From NCBI RefSeq assembly GCF_010501105.1, contig NZ_QVMQ01000002.1, positions 124,001-188,000 of the forward strand: a DNA stretch of 64,000 nucleotides, written 5' to 3'. The stretch comes from Dysgonomonas sp. 511. Its GTDB lineage: Bacteria > Bacteroidota > Bacteroidia > Bacteroidales > Dysgonomonadaceae. The translations under genes and the position numbers were made by a program. Shown here piece by piece: positions 1 through 8,501 of this stretch. Position 1 is the stretch's first letter; every line of letters begins with the position of its first letter. The notes under the pieces are model-generated. The model saw nothing but the letters and a program-made list of their open reading frames with translations. It did no database searches and was not told the DNA's origin.

Positions 1-844
1 CGTAGAGCGTGTTCCCTTCGGGCGATGCAAATAGTGAGATATCGTTGGAGTGGAAATGCCCCGTAAATATGACATTCATGCCATTGCCGGCAAATAGGTA
101 AGCCAACCGCTGATAGTCCGGCACCAGATAATCGCCAAAGAAAACGGCCTGATAGGGGATATGCTCCGTCACACCCCAGTGCATCATGCCGACGACTTTT
201 ATCCCTTTTTGCTTTGCCTCTTGCAATACTTGGTTCATCCACATTTCGGTTTCCTTCGATGCCTTTCCGCCCGATATACTTGTCTTCTTATATTCTTTAT
301 ATCTGGCGGCATCTATAGCTAGTAGCCATGTGGCTTTATCAAGTTCTGCCACATAGCTCAGCGAAGCCGTATCTTTCTTTATCGCCTGATTGTAACCACA
401 TCCGGCATAAATAGTAGTGAAATCGGACGGTGATATATTGGATACCGGGAATGTTTTATCTCCTCGAAATCCTACAGGATTGGGCATATTGATATCATGG
501 TTGCCGGGAACAACAAAGATTTTCACACCTTTATCCTGCAAAGGCTTGAGCTTGCCCACCAAGTCTAAATGGCTTTGCCGTTCGCCATCTTTTGTCATAT
601 CGCCACATATCAGCAAAATACTAATATCGCTATTGTAATATTCTTCCAGAACTTTATCTATAACAGAGGGAACAGCCGCGATGTTGCGCCCTGTGGCATT
701 CACATAATCTTGTTGCGCTTTACCGCCATCCATCAGTTTTTCCGACAGGTAGTGGATATCGCTTATTACCCCTATCTTTAGCGATTGAGCGACCGATGGC
801 AAATAAGAACAAATAAGGAAAATATATGTTATTAAATATTTCAT
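1..844 (-). CDS. Calcineurin-like metallophosphoesterase, secreted, 3' end outside window
   Basis: The reverse strand is open from an ATG at 844 to the left window edge, so the C-terminus is missing. The protein starts with a signal peptide (MKYLITYIFLICSYLPSVAQ), then the metallophosphatase motifs in order: GVISDIHY (metal-binding D-x-H), GDMTKDGE, GNHDIN, GMMHWG and GHFHSND. These residues bind two metal ions in calcineurin-like phosphoesterases, so a periplasmic or exported phosphodiesterase/phosphatase is expected; the substrate cannot be read from the sequence. It is transcribed away from the GHL10 gene, from a 315-base divergent gap holding paired hairpins. Confidence 0.88.
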   Translation of the reverse strand, partial: MKYLITYIFLICSYLPSVAQSLKIGVISDIHYLSEKLMDGGKAQQDYVNATGRNIAAVPSVIDKVLEEYYNSDISILLICGDMTKDGERQSHLDLVGKLKPLQDKGVKIFVVPGNHDINMPNPVGFRGDKTFPVSNISPSDFTTIYAGCGYNQAIKKDTASLSYVAELDKATWLLAIDAARYKEYKKTSISGGKASKETEMWMNQVLQEAKQKGIKVVGMMHWGVTEHIPYQAVFFGDYLVPDYQRLAYLFAGNGMNVIFTGHFHSNDISLFASPEGNTLY

Positions 845-865
845 GTGTTACTTTTTTTAAGTTAC

Positions 866-1050
866 AAGTTACTACGCCCTGTGGGCAGTAACAAGTTACA
901 AATATTTTTATTTTTTCTAATTTATCGCTCTTTCGGATTGGCAACCAATGGTCAGCGGAGCAAAGCATAGATAAATCTAAATAAACGAGACAAGAGCTAT
1001 TGCAACTACTTGTAACCCGTAACTGCCCACAGGGCGCAGTAACTTGTAAC
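866..1050. repeat. Two inverted copies of a ~40-bp hairpin element
   Basis: Copy one (about 866-900) is a hairpin with core CGCCCTGTGGGCAGT flanked by GTTAC/AAGTTAC words. Copy two (about 1008-1050) carries the reverse complement, ACTGCCCACAGGGCG, with matching flanks. Each copy can fold on itself and the two can pair with each other across about 110 bases. They fill most of the gap between two divergent genes. They could be REP-like repeats, terminators for incoming transcripts, or operator sites; the sequence alone does not decide. Confidence 0.7.
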
Positions 1051-1122
1051 TATTTTATCATACATTACAAGAATAAAAACAAAAGTAAATCATTTAAGAA
1101 AAAGCTTTTAGCCAATTATTAC

Positions 1123-1130
1123 TATTTTTG
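1123..1130 (+). promoter_or_regulatory. Candidate -7 box TATTTTTG for the GHL10 gene
   Basis: Matches the Bacteroidetes TAnnTTTG element and lies 29 bases before the ATG at 1160. No convincing -33 box was found. Confidence 0.5.
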
Positions 1131-1159
1131 CACTACCTTTATTAAATTATGTTACAGAT

Positions 1160-2698
1160 ATGAATATAAAAAATACACTCCGTTCGGTTCTGTTTATTTC
1201 CATTATAGTATTGCTATCCGCCTGCGGTTCTTCGCGACAAGGTTCGGCATATAAAGATACCAGATACCCCAAAAGAGAATTCAGGGGGGCATGGCTGAGT
1301 ACTGCGTGGCAGTCGAGATACCAATCGATGACGGTGGCGCAGATGAAAGCCTATTTTACCAAATCGTTAGACCAGTTGCAGGCAATGGGCATCAATGCTG
1401 TTATATTTCAGGCACGCCCCTTTGCCGATGCCTTCTACAAATCGAAGTACGAACCGTGGAGTGCACTGCTGACAGGTGTGCAGGGAGTAGCACCCGAAGG
1501 CAACTTCGATCCGCTGGCGTTTCTGGTAAGCGAATGCCACAAACGCAACATGGAGCTTCACGCCTGGCTCAACCCCTACAGGGTATCGAGCAAGGAAGGT
1601 GAGAGGCTGGCTTCGAACCATATCTATTACAAGCATCCCGAACGTTTTGTGACCTATGGAGGCAAGATATACTTCGATCCGGGAATACCCGACAACGCGT
1701 CTTATATATGCAAGATAGTGAGGGACATAGTACTCCGCTACGATGTAGATGCCATACATATGGACGATTATTTCTATCCTTATCCTATTGCCGGAGAGGC
1801 TTTTCCCGACAACAACAGCTTCAACACATATGCGCGTAGGCAGGGATTTTCGGCTAATCAGAAAAACGACTGGCGGCGCAACAATGTCAACCAGCTTATA
1901 CGCGAGATTAAGCACACGCTCGAAATTACAAAACCTTGGGTAAGGTTAGGCATCAGCCCGTTTGGTATATACCGCAACAAGAAAAACACTCCCGACGGAT
2001 CGGGCAGCAATACCAATGGCCTGCAAAACTATGACGACCTGTATGCCGATATAAAACTGTGGGTGAAAAACGGATGGATAGATTATAATATGCCGCAGGT
2101 ATATTGGGAAATAGGACACAGCAGTGCCGATTACAAGACTCTGGTAAAATGGTGGTCGGAAAATAATTTCGACGGCCACTTATACATCGGTCAGGATGTG
2201 AAACGCACAATGGACGGAAAAACAGGCAGCCAGCTTAACGAGAAAATGCAGTTGTCGCGCAATCCTAATCTTATTCATGGCAATTGCTTCTGGCCGGCTT
2301 ATGAGCTTTTGGATAACTATAAAAATATAGCAACACAGCTGAAAGGCAATTACCATAAATACCCTGCCCTTATCCCTGCATATACACATATGCACAAAAA
2401 AGGCCCCAAAAAGGTAAAAAACCTTCGCGAAGAATATACGCCTACCACCCATATGCTTACATGGGAAAGCAAATCTGAAAAATATGATCCTGAGACAGCA
2501 CAATACTATGTAGTCTACCGCTTTCCGAAAGGGGTGAAAGAAGATATTGACGATGCACGCTATATAGTTGCTACTACGCGCCAAACGAAATACATATTGC
2601 CATACGAAGGTGCACGCAACGAATACAAATATGTGGTAACGGCAGTAGATGGGTTTCATAACGAGTCGAAAGGGAAGTCGAAAAAGATACGGCTGTAG
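1160..2698 (+). CDS. GHL10 (DUF187)-family glycosidase-like lipoprotein
   Basis: A 512-residue lipoprotein: the signal peptide ends in a lipobox LLSAC, so Cys22 should be lipidated. The next segment, REFRGAWLSTAW, is the typical opening of GHL10/YngK-type glycoside-hydrolase-like TIM barrels, with later family blocks INAVIFQARPFADAFY, HAWLNPYR, IHMDDYFYPYP and YNMPQVYWEIGH. The DD of HMDDY is a plausible active-site acid pair. The last ~100 residues (from about 410) look like a fibronectin III-type beta domain. The expected role is cleavage of an envelope or dietary glycan at the cell surface or in the periplasm; the substrate is unknown. Confidence 0.88.
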   Translation: MNIKNTLRSVLFISIIVLLSACGSSRQGSAYKDTRYPKREFRGAWLSTAWQSRYQSMTVAQMKAYFTKSLDQLQAMGINAVIFQARPFADAFYKSKYEPWSALLTGVQGVAPEGNFDPLAFLVSECHKRNMELHAWLNPYRVSSKEGERLASNHIYYKHPERFVTYGGKIYFDPGIPDNASYICKIVRDIVLRYDVDAIHMDDYFYPYPIAGEAFPDNNSFNTYARRQGFSANQKNDWRRNNVNQLIREIKHTLEITKPWVRLGISPFGIYRNKKNTPDGSGSNTNGLQNYDDLYADIKLWVKNGWIDYNMPQVYWEIGHSSADYKTLVKWWSENNFDGHLYIGQDVKRTMDGKTGSQLNEKMQLSRNPNLIHGNCFWPAYELLDNYKNIATQLKGNYHKYPALIPAYTHMHKKGPKKVKNLREEYTPTTHMLTWESKSEKYDPETAQYYVVYRFPKGVKEDIDDARYIVATTRQTKYILPYEGARNEYKYVVTAVDGFHNESKGKSKKIRL

Positions 2699-2836
2699 GT
2701 ATAAAGACCGAAGCTGTAAAGAGAAAAGAGGGAGAAAGATGCTTCTCTTCTTTCAAAAAAAATCTTTTAACGCCAATCATTTCCCAACAATTTTATCTAT
2801 ACAATAAAAGTATAAATCATAAAAAAAGGAAATGTT

Positions 2837-3418
2837 ATGGCAAAGTATTCAGAAGCAATAACCGAACGTATAGTACAATTGATAGAAGAAGATATGTACA
2901 CCCTGTCGGAAATATGCAAAGCGGTGGGCATCAACCGCAAAACCCTCTATCAGTGGAGAACTACCAAACCCGAATTTGGCGAAGCTATAGACGAAGCAAT
3001 GCGCAACCGCGACGAAATGCTGTTGCTGACAGCCCGTATGTCGCTGAAAAAGAAACTGGAAGGATATACCCTTGTGGAAGAAAAACTGATATATGAGCCG
3101 AGCAAGAGCAATCCCACGGAAATGATCTTAAAGAAGAAGATAGTAAAGAAAAAGGAAGTTGCGCCCGACAACCGTGCTATAAAAATGGTGATAGAGCGTG
3201 CCGAAAAGAATGAAGTGGCGGAAGAAAAGCCGAGAGAGAACCCTTTTGTCGTAAATGTTATCGACCGCGAAACAAAGCAAGACCTGGAAGAGCTTTGGGA
3301 AAGGCGGAATGAAATAGCAGAAAGAAATTTGCCTGCCGGAAAAGGCTGTAACAAGAATGCTCCCGTATCGCCGGGTATGCAGCCGGAGCGAACGGGGACA
3401 ATAAAAGTAACGCAATGA
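2837..3418 (+). CDS. Phage-type helix-turn-helix protein (phBC6A51 / terminase small subunit-like)
   Basis: 193 residues. Residues ~5-45 form a helix-turn-helix with the recognition segment SEICKAVGINRKTLYQW, as in small terminase subunits and phBC6A51-type HTH proteins. The middle is very rich in Lys/Glu and probably helical, and the C-terminus (CNKNAPVSPGMQPE) looks disordered. No large terminase, portal or capsid gene is nearby, so this is an orphan: either a phage remnant or a domesticated DNA-binding protein. It is intact, with an ATG 15 bases after an AAAAGGAAA stretch. DNA binding is inferred from the HTH only. Confidence 0.65.
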   Translation: MAKYSEAITERIVQLIEEDMYTLSEICKAVGINRKTLYQWRTTKPEFGEAIDEAMRNRDEMLLLTARMSLKKKLEGYTLVEEKLIYEPSKSNPTEMILKKKIVKKKEVAPDNRAIKMVIERAEKNEVAEEKPRENPFVVNVIDRETKQDLEELWERRNEIAERNLPAGKGCNKNAPVSPGMQPERTGTIKVTQ

Positions 3419-3521
3419 AAAATATAAAAAACGTGGGGCTTTTGTTACTTTTTGCTCATCACATAATTTTTGAAGAAAGCTTAAAACTCATTGCATAAGC
3501 AGCTAACTCGTAAATTCTTTG

Positions 3522-3529
3522 TATTTTTG
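3522..3529 (+). promoter_or_regulatory. Candidate -7 box TATTTTTG for miaB
   Basis: Matches TAnnTTTG and lies 60 bases before the miaB ATG. Confidence 0.5.
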
Positions 3530-3589
3530 CCCGCTGATATGGTTAGTGATTAGCCGTTTAATATTTTGATTACATAAAAACAGATTTCT

Positions 3590-4960
3590 ATGAGTAACGA
3601 ACAAGGACTGGACTTTAAATCCACGACTGAACCGAAGGACAAGAAACTGTTCATCGAAACCTACGGCTGCCAGATGAATGTGGCAGACAGCGAGGTGGTT
3701 GCATCGGTGATGCAGATGGATGGTTACACAATGACAGACAAACTGGAAGATGCCGACGCCGTATTTGTAAATACATGCTCGATACGCGACAATGCCGAAC
3801 AGCGTGTGATACAGCGGTTGGAGTATTTCAGTGCTATCCGTAAGAAGAAAAAGCCCGGTATGATTATCGGCGTACTGGGATGTATGGCCGAGAGGGTCAA
3901 AGAAGAATTGCTCGACAAGCACCATGCCGATGTAGTAGTAGGCCCCGATGCCTACCTCGACCTGCCCAACCTGGTGGGAGCTGCCGAAAAAGGAGAGAAG
4001 GCCATTAATGTAGAGCTTTCGAAAACAGAGACATACAAAGATGTCATCCCCTTGAAAATAGGCGGTAACCATATCTCAGGCTTTGTATCCATAATGCGCG
4101 GCTGCGACAAGTTCTGCACCTACTGCATTGTGCCTTATACACGCGGACGGGAGCGGAGCCGCGAGCCTCAGAGCATACTGAACGAAGTGGCCGACCTGCG
4201 CGACAAGGGCTTTAAGGAAGTAACCCTGCTGGGACAGAATGTGAACTCGTACCGTTTCGAGAACGAAGACGGTTCTGTTACCGACTTTCCGCGCCTGCTG
4301 GAAATAGTGGCTCAGGAAGCACCAAATATGCGCGTGCGTTTCACCACCTCGCACCCTAAAGATATGACAGACGAAACTCTGGAGATGATAGCCCGGTACG
4401 ACAACCTTTGCAAGTTTATCCACCTGCCTGTACAGTCGGGCAGTTCGCGTATGCTGAAGTTGATGAACCGCAAGTACGACCGCGAGTGGTATCTCGACCG
4501 CATTGCTGCCATCAAACGTATAATTCCCGGTTGCGGATTGTCTACCGACATCATGTGCGGCTATCATTCCGAAACGGAAGAAGACCAGGAGGAAACCCTG
4601 TCGCTGATGAAGGAGGTGTGCTTCGATTCGGCTTTCATGTTCAAGTATTCGGAACGTCCGGGTACATACGCTGCCAAGAAATTGGAGGATGACATACCGG
4701 ATGACGTGAAAGTGAAGCGTTTGCAGGATATTATCGAGTTCCAGAACGAATGCTCGATGGAAAGCAACAAACGCGATGTTGGCAAGGTTTTTGAGGTATT
4801 GGTAGAAGGGTTCTCTAAACGTTCGAAAGAGCAACTGTTTGGACGCACCTCACAAAACAAGGTGGTGATATTCGATAAGCAGAATTATCGTATTGGCGAT
4901 TTTGTAAAAGTTAAAATAACAGGCAATACCTCGGCTACATTGTTCGGGGAGCCGGTTTGA
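3590..4960 (+). CDS. miaB: tRNA-2-methylthio-N6-dimethylallyladenosine synthase
   Basis: MiaB is a radical-SAM enzyme that adds a methylthio group to i6A37 of tRNAs reading UNN codons. The 456-residue protein has all three domains: an N-terminal UPF0004 domain with auxiliary cluster ligands Cys27 (ETYGCQMN), Cys63 (NTCSIR) and Cys98 (LGCMAE); a radical-SAM core with Cys172, Cys176 and Cys179 (RGCDKFCTYC); and a C-terminal TRAM domain (FEVLVEGFSKR to the end). RGRERSREP is the usual MiaB family signature after the cluster. Length is normal. MiaB is preferred over RimO or MtaB because of these signatures and the TRAM end. Confidence 0.96.
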   Translation: MSNEQGLDFKSTTEPKDKKLFIETYGCQMNVADSEVVASVMQMDGYTMTDKLEDADAVFVNTCSIRDNAEQRVIQRLEYFSAIRKKKKPGMIIGVLGCMAERVKEELLDKHHADVVVGPDAYLDLPNLVGAAEKGEKAINVELSKTETYKDVIPLKIGGNHISGFVSIMRGCDKFCTYCIVPYTRGRERSREPQSILNEVADLRDKGFKEVTLLGQNVNSYRFENEDGSVTDFPRLLEIVAQEAPNMRVRFTTSHPKDMTDETLEMIARYDNLCKFIHLPVQSGSSRMLKLMNRKYDREWYLDRIAAIKRIIPGCGLSTDIMCGYHSETEEDQEETLSLMKEVCFDSAFMFKYSERPGTYAAKKLEDDIPDDVKVKRLQDIIEFQNECSMESNKRDVGKVFEVLVEGFSKRSKEQLFGRTSQNKVVIFDKQNYRIGDFVKVKITGNTSATLFGEPV

Positions 4961-5181
4961 GAGATATTTGACATGATTTTTTGCAACAGGTAGTTAACAA
5001 AACCGATAGATACTTGTTATAAAGATATAGAAGAAATCGAATGATTTGTTTTTCTCCCCGTTGCAGAAAGTTATTTTTTACTTAAGGTTTATCCTATATT
5101 TTCAAAAAGTGACTATCTTAGGTGTTCCTTTTTTTTTGAAGGGTAGGATATTGAATAAATAACTAAACGAGAAAATAAATT

Positions 5182-5382
5182 ATGGGTAAGACAGGTTCTA
5201 ATCTATTGTTTCTGGCCATTGGCGCTGCGTTGGGCGCTGCAGTTGGATATATTGCAGCATCGGACAAGAAAGAAGAATGGTTGAATGATATAAACTGCCT
5301 TGTGGACAAGGTGAAAACAAATGTAAAAGCTGCTGCTCACAAGAAAAAAGAGATTATTGATTTAGAAGAAGATGCTGAATAA
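5182..5382 (+). CDS. YtxH-domain small membrane protein
   Basis: 66 residues with an N-terminal glycine/alanine-rich transmembrane helix (residues ~7-26, LLFLAIGAALGAAVGYIAA) followed by a charged Lys/Asp helix. This is the shape of YtxH-like proteins, which are linked to general stress in other bacteria. The stop overlaps the start of the next gene by 11 bases, so the three genes at 5182-6104 form one translationally coupled unit. Confidence 0.8.
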   Translation: MGKTGSNLLFLAIGAALGAAVGYIAASDKKEEWLNDINCLVDKVKTNVKAAAHKKKEIIDLEEDAE

Positions 5383-5752
5383 TCACGAAGAAAGAGACGA
5401 TAATTTCCGTTCCTTGTTTGAAGAACTCAAGCAGGAGTTGAAAGGGTATGTCAACAGCAGGCTGCGCCTGTTTCAGCTTACCAGTTACGAGAAGCTTAGT
5501 ATTTCGGCTTCGAAGATCGGGTACGGGTTGATTGTATTTCTTATTGTAGCCATCATCCTGTTTTTCATATTCCTTGGCATGGCTTTCTTCCTTGGAGAAT
5601 TACTAGGCAGCCTTGCAGCCGGTTTCGGTATCATGGCGTTGTTGTCTCTTGTTGCATTATTCGTTGTTTATCTGCTTCGCCGGACAATAAAGCGTTCGAT
5701 ACTGAACCATACAATCATTTTTATCAGAAAAGTAGAAGCCAATGAAGAATAA
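5372..5752 (+). CDS. Phage-holin-superfamily / DUF1469-like membrane protein
   Basis: 126 residues. A charged N-terminal helix (FRSLFEELKQELKGYVNSRLRLF) leads into two adjacent transmembrane helices (about 50-72 and 78-100) and a basic tail. This layout matches the putative Actinobacterial holin-X family (PF07332), common in Bacteroidetes chromosomes next to YtxH proteins and not evidence of a phage here. Coupled at both ends: overlaps YtxH by 11 bases and the next gene by 11 bases. Likely envelope stress or membrane organisation; function unproven. Confidence 0.75.
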   Translation: MLNNHEERDDNFRSLFEELKQELKGYVNSRLRLFQLTSYEKLSISASKIGYGLIVFLIVAIILFFIFLGMAFFLGELLGSLAAGFGIMALLSLVALFVVYLLRRTIKRSILNHTIIFIRKVEANEE

Positions 5753-6104
5753 TCAGACATCACCTTTAGACGAATTGCGTCTTGAGAAAGAGATTGTGAA
5801 AAGGCAATGCGAGGAGTCGGAAGACCGTTTGGCCGAACATTGGGACTATTTGACAGATAATGCAGGTTCGCTCATATTTAACGGCTTGCTTGGCGGTATA
5901 TTCGGTAAACGTGGCGGGCGGGCATCATCGTCGGGACAAGAGAAACGTGTTTCATCGTCTGGTATTATGTCCAATATAGCACCCGGTATTTTCAGTGGGT
6001 TGTCTTCTTTTGCCCCAGTAGTTTGGGATATTGTGCAACCGATGTTGTGGGGATATGCAATAAAAAAAGTAAAGTCGATTTTTTCTTCTAAAAAGAAGAA
6101 GTAG
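5742..6104 (+). CDS. Hypothetical membrane-associated protein of the YtxH/holin cluster
   Basis: 120 residues, not assigned to a family. It has an N-terminal charged helix (ELRLEKEIVKRQCEESEDRL), a glycine-rich hydrophobic segment (LIFNGLLGGIFG), a serine/glycine linker, a second hydrophobic stretch (~75-105) and a strongly basic end (SSKKKK). It is the last gene of the coupled cluster and is followed by a strong intrinsic terminator. The context suggests it works with the two upstream membrane proteins. Confidence 0.75.
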   Translation: MKNNQTSPLDELRLEKEIVKRQCEESEDRLAEHWDYLTDNAGSLIFNGLLGGIFGKRGGRASSSGQEKRVSSSGIMSNIAPGIFSGLSSFAPVVWDIVQPMLWGYAIKKVKSIFSSKKKK

Positions 6105-6129
6105 CTGCTAGTTGCAAATAATATATGTA

Positions 6130-6173
6130 GAAGGTGTCCTGAAAGTAAAAAAGGACACCTTCTTTGTGTTTTT
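6130..6173 (+). terminator. Intrinsic terminator of the 5182-6104 operon
   Basis: Perfect 10-bp stem GAAGGTGTCC / GGACACCTTC (6130-6139 and 6153-6162) with a 13-base loop, followed by TTTGTGTTTTT. Confidence 0.9.
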
Positions 6174-6452
6174 GTAGAGAAGTGTTCAAAAAAATGATTA
6201 GATGCGAAGCCACTCATTTTTAGACAGAAGGGAGCAGACAAAAGTATGTGACCGATGGCTAATAAATGAAGCAAATGATTATTTTTGGGACATTTTCTAT
6301 TTTTTTGAAATAGCTTTATCTATACAGTGGATGATTGCTTTAGTAGTATTGTCTTGATAAAAAAAGAAAAAATAATAAAAACCCGGTAAATGTTTCTTTT
6401 GCATTATGGATTATCTGGTAATTAATCCTCTATATGAATAAAGGTTATAACT
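6174..6452. other. Intergenic, no gene recognised
   Basis: AT-rich spacer between the terminator and the TonB_C protein. No convincing ORF, RNA or TAnnTTTG box was seen; the promoter of the next gene must lie here but is not obvious. Confidence 0.5.
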
Positions 6453-7169
6453 ATGAAAAAACTATTCCTGTTTTTTGCACTTTTGCCATTAAGCATTCCT
6501 TTGTTTTCGCAAGAAGAACCGTTTGTTTTCATCGATCACGAGGTTGCTCCCAGTTTTCCGGGAGGACAAACAGCCATGTCTGAGTTTATTAACGAAAGGC
6601 TGATTTACCCTCAGTCTGCATTGAACGATGGTATAGAAGGCCGTGTAACCGTCCGGTTTCTGGTAAAGAAAACAGGCAATCTGGATAAAATCGCATTAAT
6701 AAGGGGGATTCATCCCGAATGCGATAGTTTGGCTTTGCAGATAGTAAGGGCTATGCCCAAATGGAATCCGGGAAGTATGCGTGGTGATGCAAAGGTAGAT
6801 GTATGGTTTACTTTACCCATTATATTCAAACTACCCTACAAGATGGTAGATAGAGAAAAGGTGTTTGTTGCGCCTGATGTATATGCTTCTTTTCCCGGAG
6901 GAGTAGATTCCATGAAAAGCTTTATACATCAAAACCTGAGATGGCCGGATGATGGGGGTTGTTTTCAAGGCAGGGTTGTTGTACGTTTTATCGTTACAGA
7001 GGAAGGTAAACTTGTAGCTCCCGAAGTTATAAGAAGTATAACACCCGGAGCCGATAAAGAAGCCTTGCGTGTAATCTCCCTTATGCCCGATTGGACACCT
7101 GCTAAGCAGAATGGAGTGAACGTGAAGATGCGCTATGTTATTCCCGTAGCATTCCATACTGAGCGTTAA
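6453..7169 (+). CDS. Secreted protein with two TonB C-terminal domains
   Basis: 238 residues: signal peptide (MKKLFLFFALLPLSIPLFSQ), then two homologous domains of about 100 residues. Each begins with a PSFPGG / ASFPGG motif and holds the GRVxVRFxV core and the xxxGxxPECDSLAL / PGADKEAL helix of TonB_C domains. Classic TonB has an N-terminal membrane anchor and a proline-rich spacer; both are absent, so this is a free periplasmic double TonB_C protein. Such proteins are common in Bacteroidetes with unknown roles. Its stop lies 3 bases from the stop of the convergent lipoprotein gene. Confidence 0.85.
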   Translation: MKKLFLFFALLPLSIPLFSQEEPFVFIDHEVAPSFPGGQTAMSEFINERLIYPQSALNDGIEGRVTVRFLVKKTGNLDKIALIRGIHPECDSLALQIVRAMPKWNPGSMRGDAKVDVWFTLPIIFKLPYKMVDREKVFVAPDVYASFPGGVDSMKSFIHQNLRWPDDGGCFQGRVVVRFIVTEEGKLVAPEVIRSITPGADKEALRVISLMPDWTPAKQNGVNVKMRYVIPVAFHTER

Positions 7170-7172
7170 AGG

Positions 7173-8246
7173 CTAAAAACCATAGAGCCACTTGTTGAGC
7201 ATTTGGGCAATATCCACATCGCAGCGTTGCGCTATATCGTAATATGTTTCGGCAACAAACTCGCGGTCTTCTGTTTCCAGCTCTATCTTCTTTAGCCTAT
7301 CAAGGCTTTGCTTGGCTCTTTCGGTCAGTTGTTCTTTCGTTTGCGAACCCTTTAGGAAAGTATTGATGTCGTCCAACATGGTTGCCTTCATCAGGTTGTG
7401 GTCGCTTTTGCCTATCAGCCTTTCTTCCAGCATCCAGTCGAGGCGTTTGCCTACCATCGCTACCAGTTGTTCGTATGTAAGGGGTTCGGGTTCGTGTAGG
7501 TTATTGTTGCAGAAAGCAAGTATCTCGCTGTCCATGTCTATCTTTCCTATCCGGCTAAGTTGCCGAAAGATGTCGCAGAGGCTTTCTATTACGATATTGT
7601 CGAGTCCTTTGGCATTGTACAGTTCCATGCTAGCAGCTAGCGATTTCTTTATAAGCAGGCTGTCGCTCACATTACTTTCTATGCCATTGATAACCGTGTT
7701 TACATAGTCGGCAATAGAATCCATCTGTCGCAGCCTTACATTCTTATTGTCGGCAGCAAGGTCGACCATGCTTTTTACGCTTCGGCGCACCGAGAGGAAT
7801 TTGTCTTCCATTGGTTGACTCGCCTCAAACCATGCATATATTGTTGGTGTAGGGTTGCAGTATTCGCCTATGTTGAATAAGTTTTGTACCTGATTGGATG
7901 CCGTGATAGTATGATAGGTAGAGTTTATGATAGAGAACAGGCCTTCGCTGCACCTTATGTCTTTAAACTCTTTCACCAGATTGTCTGCCATCGTACTAAT
8001 CTGTTCGCAGCTTAGCTTGTCGGACGAAAGGTAGGTGTCGCAGTCGGCAAGCAAGCGGGCGAGTACCAATTTGTATTCCGCGTCGGATATTGCTCCTTCA
8101 TCTTTTAGGGTGGTAAGCTCGGTTTCTATTGTCTTTTTCTGGTTAAGAACCATTTCTTTCGCCTGAGGATTATTGCCTATGAAGTTGCAACTGTAGAAAA
8201 AAAGTATGCAAATAGTGGTAAATAATTGTAATCTTTTCAAAGCCAT
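7173..8246 (-). CDS. Hypothetical lipoprotein, all-helical
   Basis: 357 residues with a lipoprotein signal ending in FFYSC (Cys20). The mature part is rich in Leu, Lys, Asp and Glu and predicted helical throughout (for example KKTIETELTTLKDEG, REFVAETYYDIAQRCDVD). No catalytic motif or known domain was recognised. It is a single-gene unit with a candidate promoter at 8296-8303 and converges on the TonB_C gene. Confidence 0.75.
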   Translation of the reverse strand: MALKRLQLFTTICILFFYSCNFIGNNPQAKEMVLNQKKTIETELTTLKDEGAISDAEYKLVLARLLADCDTYLSSDKLSCEQISTMADNLVKEFKDIRCSEGLFSIINSTYHTITASNQVQNLFNIGEYCNPTPTIYAWFEASQPMEDKFLSVRRSVKSMVDLAADNKNVRLRQMDSIADYVNTVINGIESNVSDSLLIKKSLAASMELYNAKGLDNIVIESLCDIFRQLSRIGKIDMDSEILAFCNNNLHEPEPLTYEQLVAMVGKRLDWMLEERLIGKSDHNLMKATMLDDINTFLKGSQTKEQLTERAKQSLDRLKKIELETEDREFVAETYYDIAQRCDVDIAQMLNKWLYGF

Positions 8247-8295
8247 TTTATCTATAGTAAAAAGGATAGACGGTTGAGGGTAATACTAATAATTG

Positions 8296-8303
8296 CAAAT
8301 ATA
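8296..8303 (-). promoter_or_regulatory. Candidate -7 box TATATTTG (reverse strand)
   Basis: Reads TATATTTG on the minus strand, 50 bases before the ATG at 8246. Confidence 0.5.
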
Positions 8304-8409
8304 ATATATTTTGCGAAGTCGGGATAACAAACAGCTTGTATAAGATATTTCTTCTTTCCTAATCCTTATATTTTACAGTTTTTAGTAAAAAATCTTACTT
8401 ATAAATTTA

Positions 8410-8417
8410 TATCTTTG
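8410..8417 (+). promoter_or_regulatory. Candidate -7 box TATCTTTG for pgk
   Basis: Matches TAnnTTTG, implying a leader of about 80 bases before the pgk ATG at 8502. Confidence 0.6.
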
Positions 8418-8501
8418 CAGCGTCTTTACTTATAAGGGAAAAAGTAAACAATATCTTGGAAATCAAACGTATTTAAATATATTAAATTCAAAAAAAGGAT
8501 T

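Noticed and set aside
2837..3418. Possible prophage
   Set aside because: Only one phage-type HTH gene is present, with no structural, terminase-large or integrase genes around it.
4076..4834. 252-codon minus-strand ORF opposite miaB
   Set aside because: Shadow of miaB, with no start signal or family features.
5372..5752. Phage holin as a lysis gene
   Set aside because: The holin-superfamily match here is a chromosomal membrane-protein family paired with YtxH; there is no endolysin nearby.
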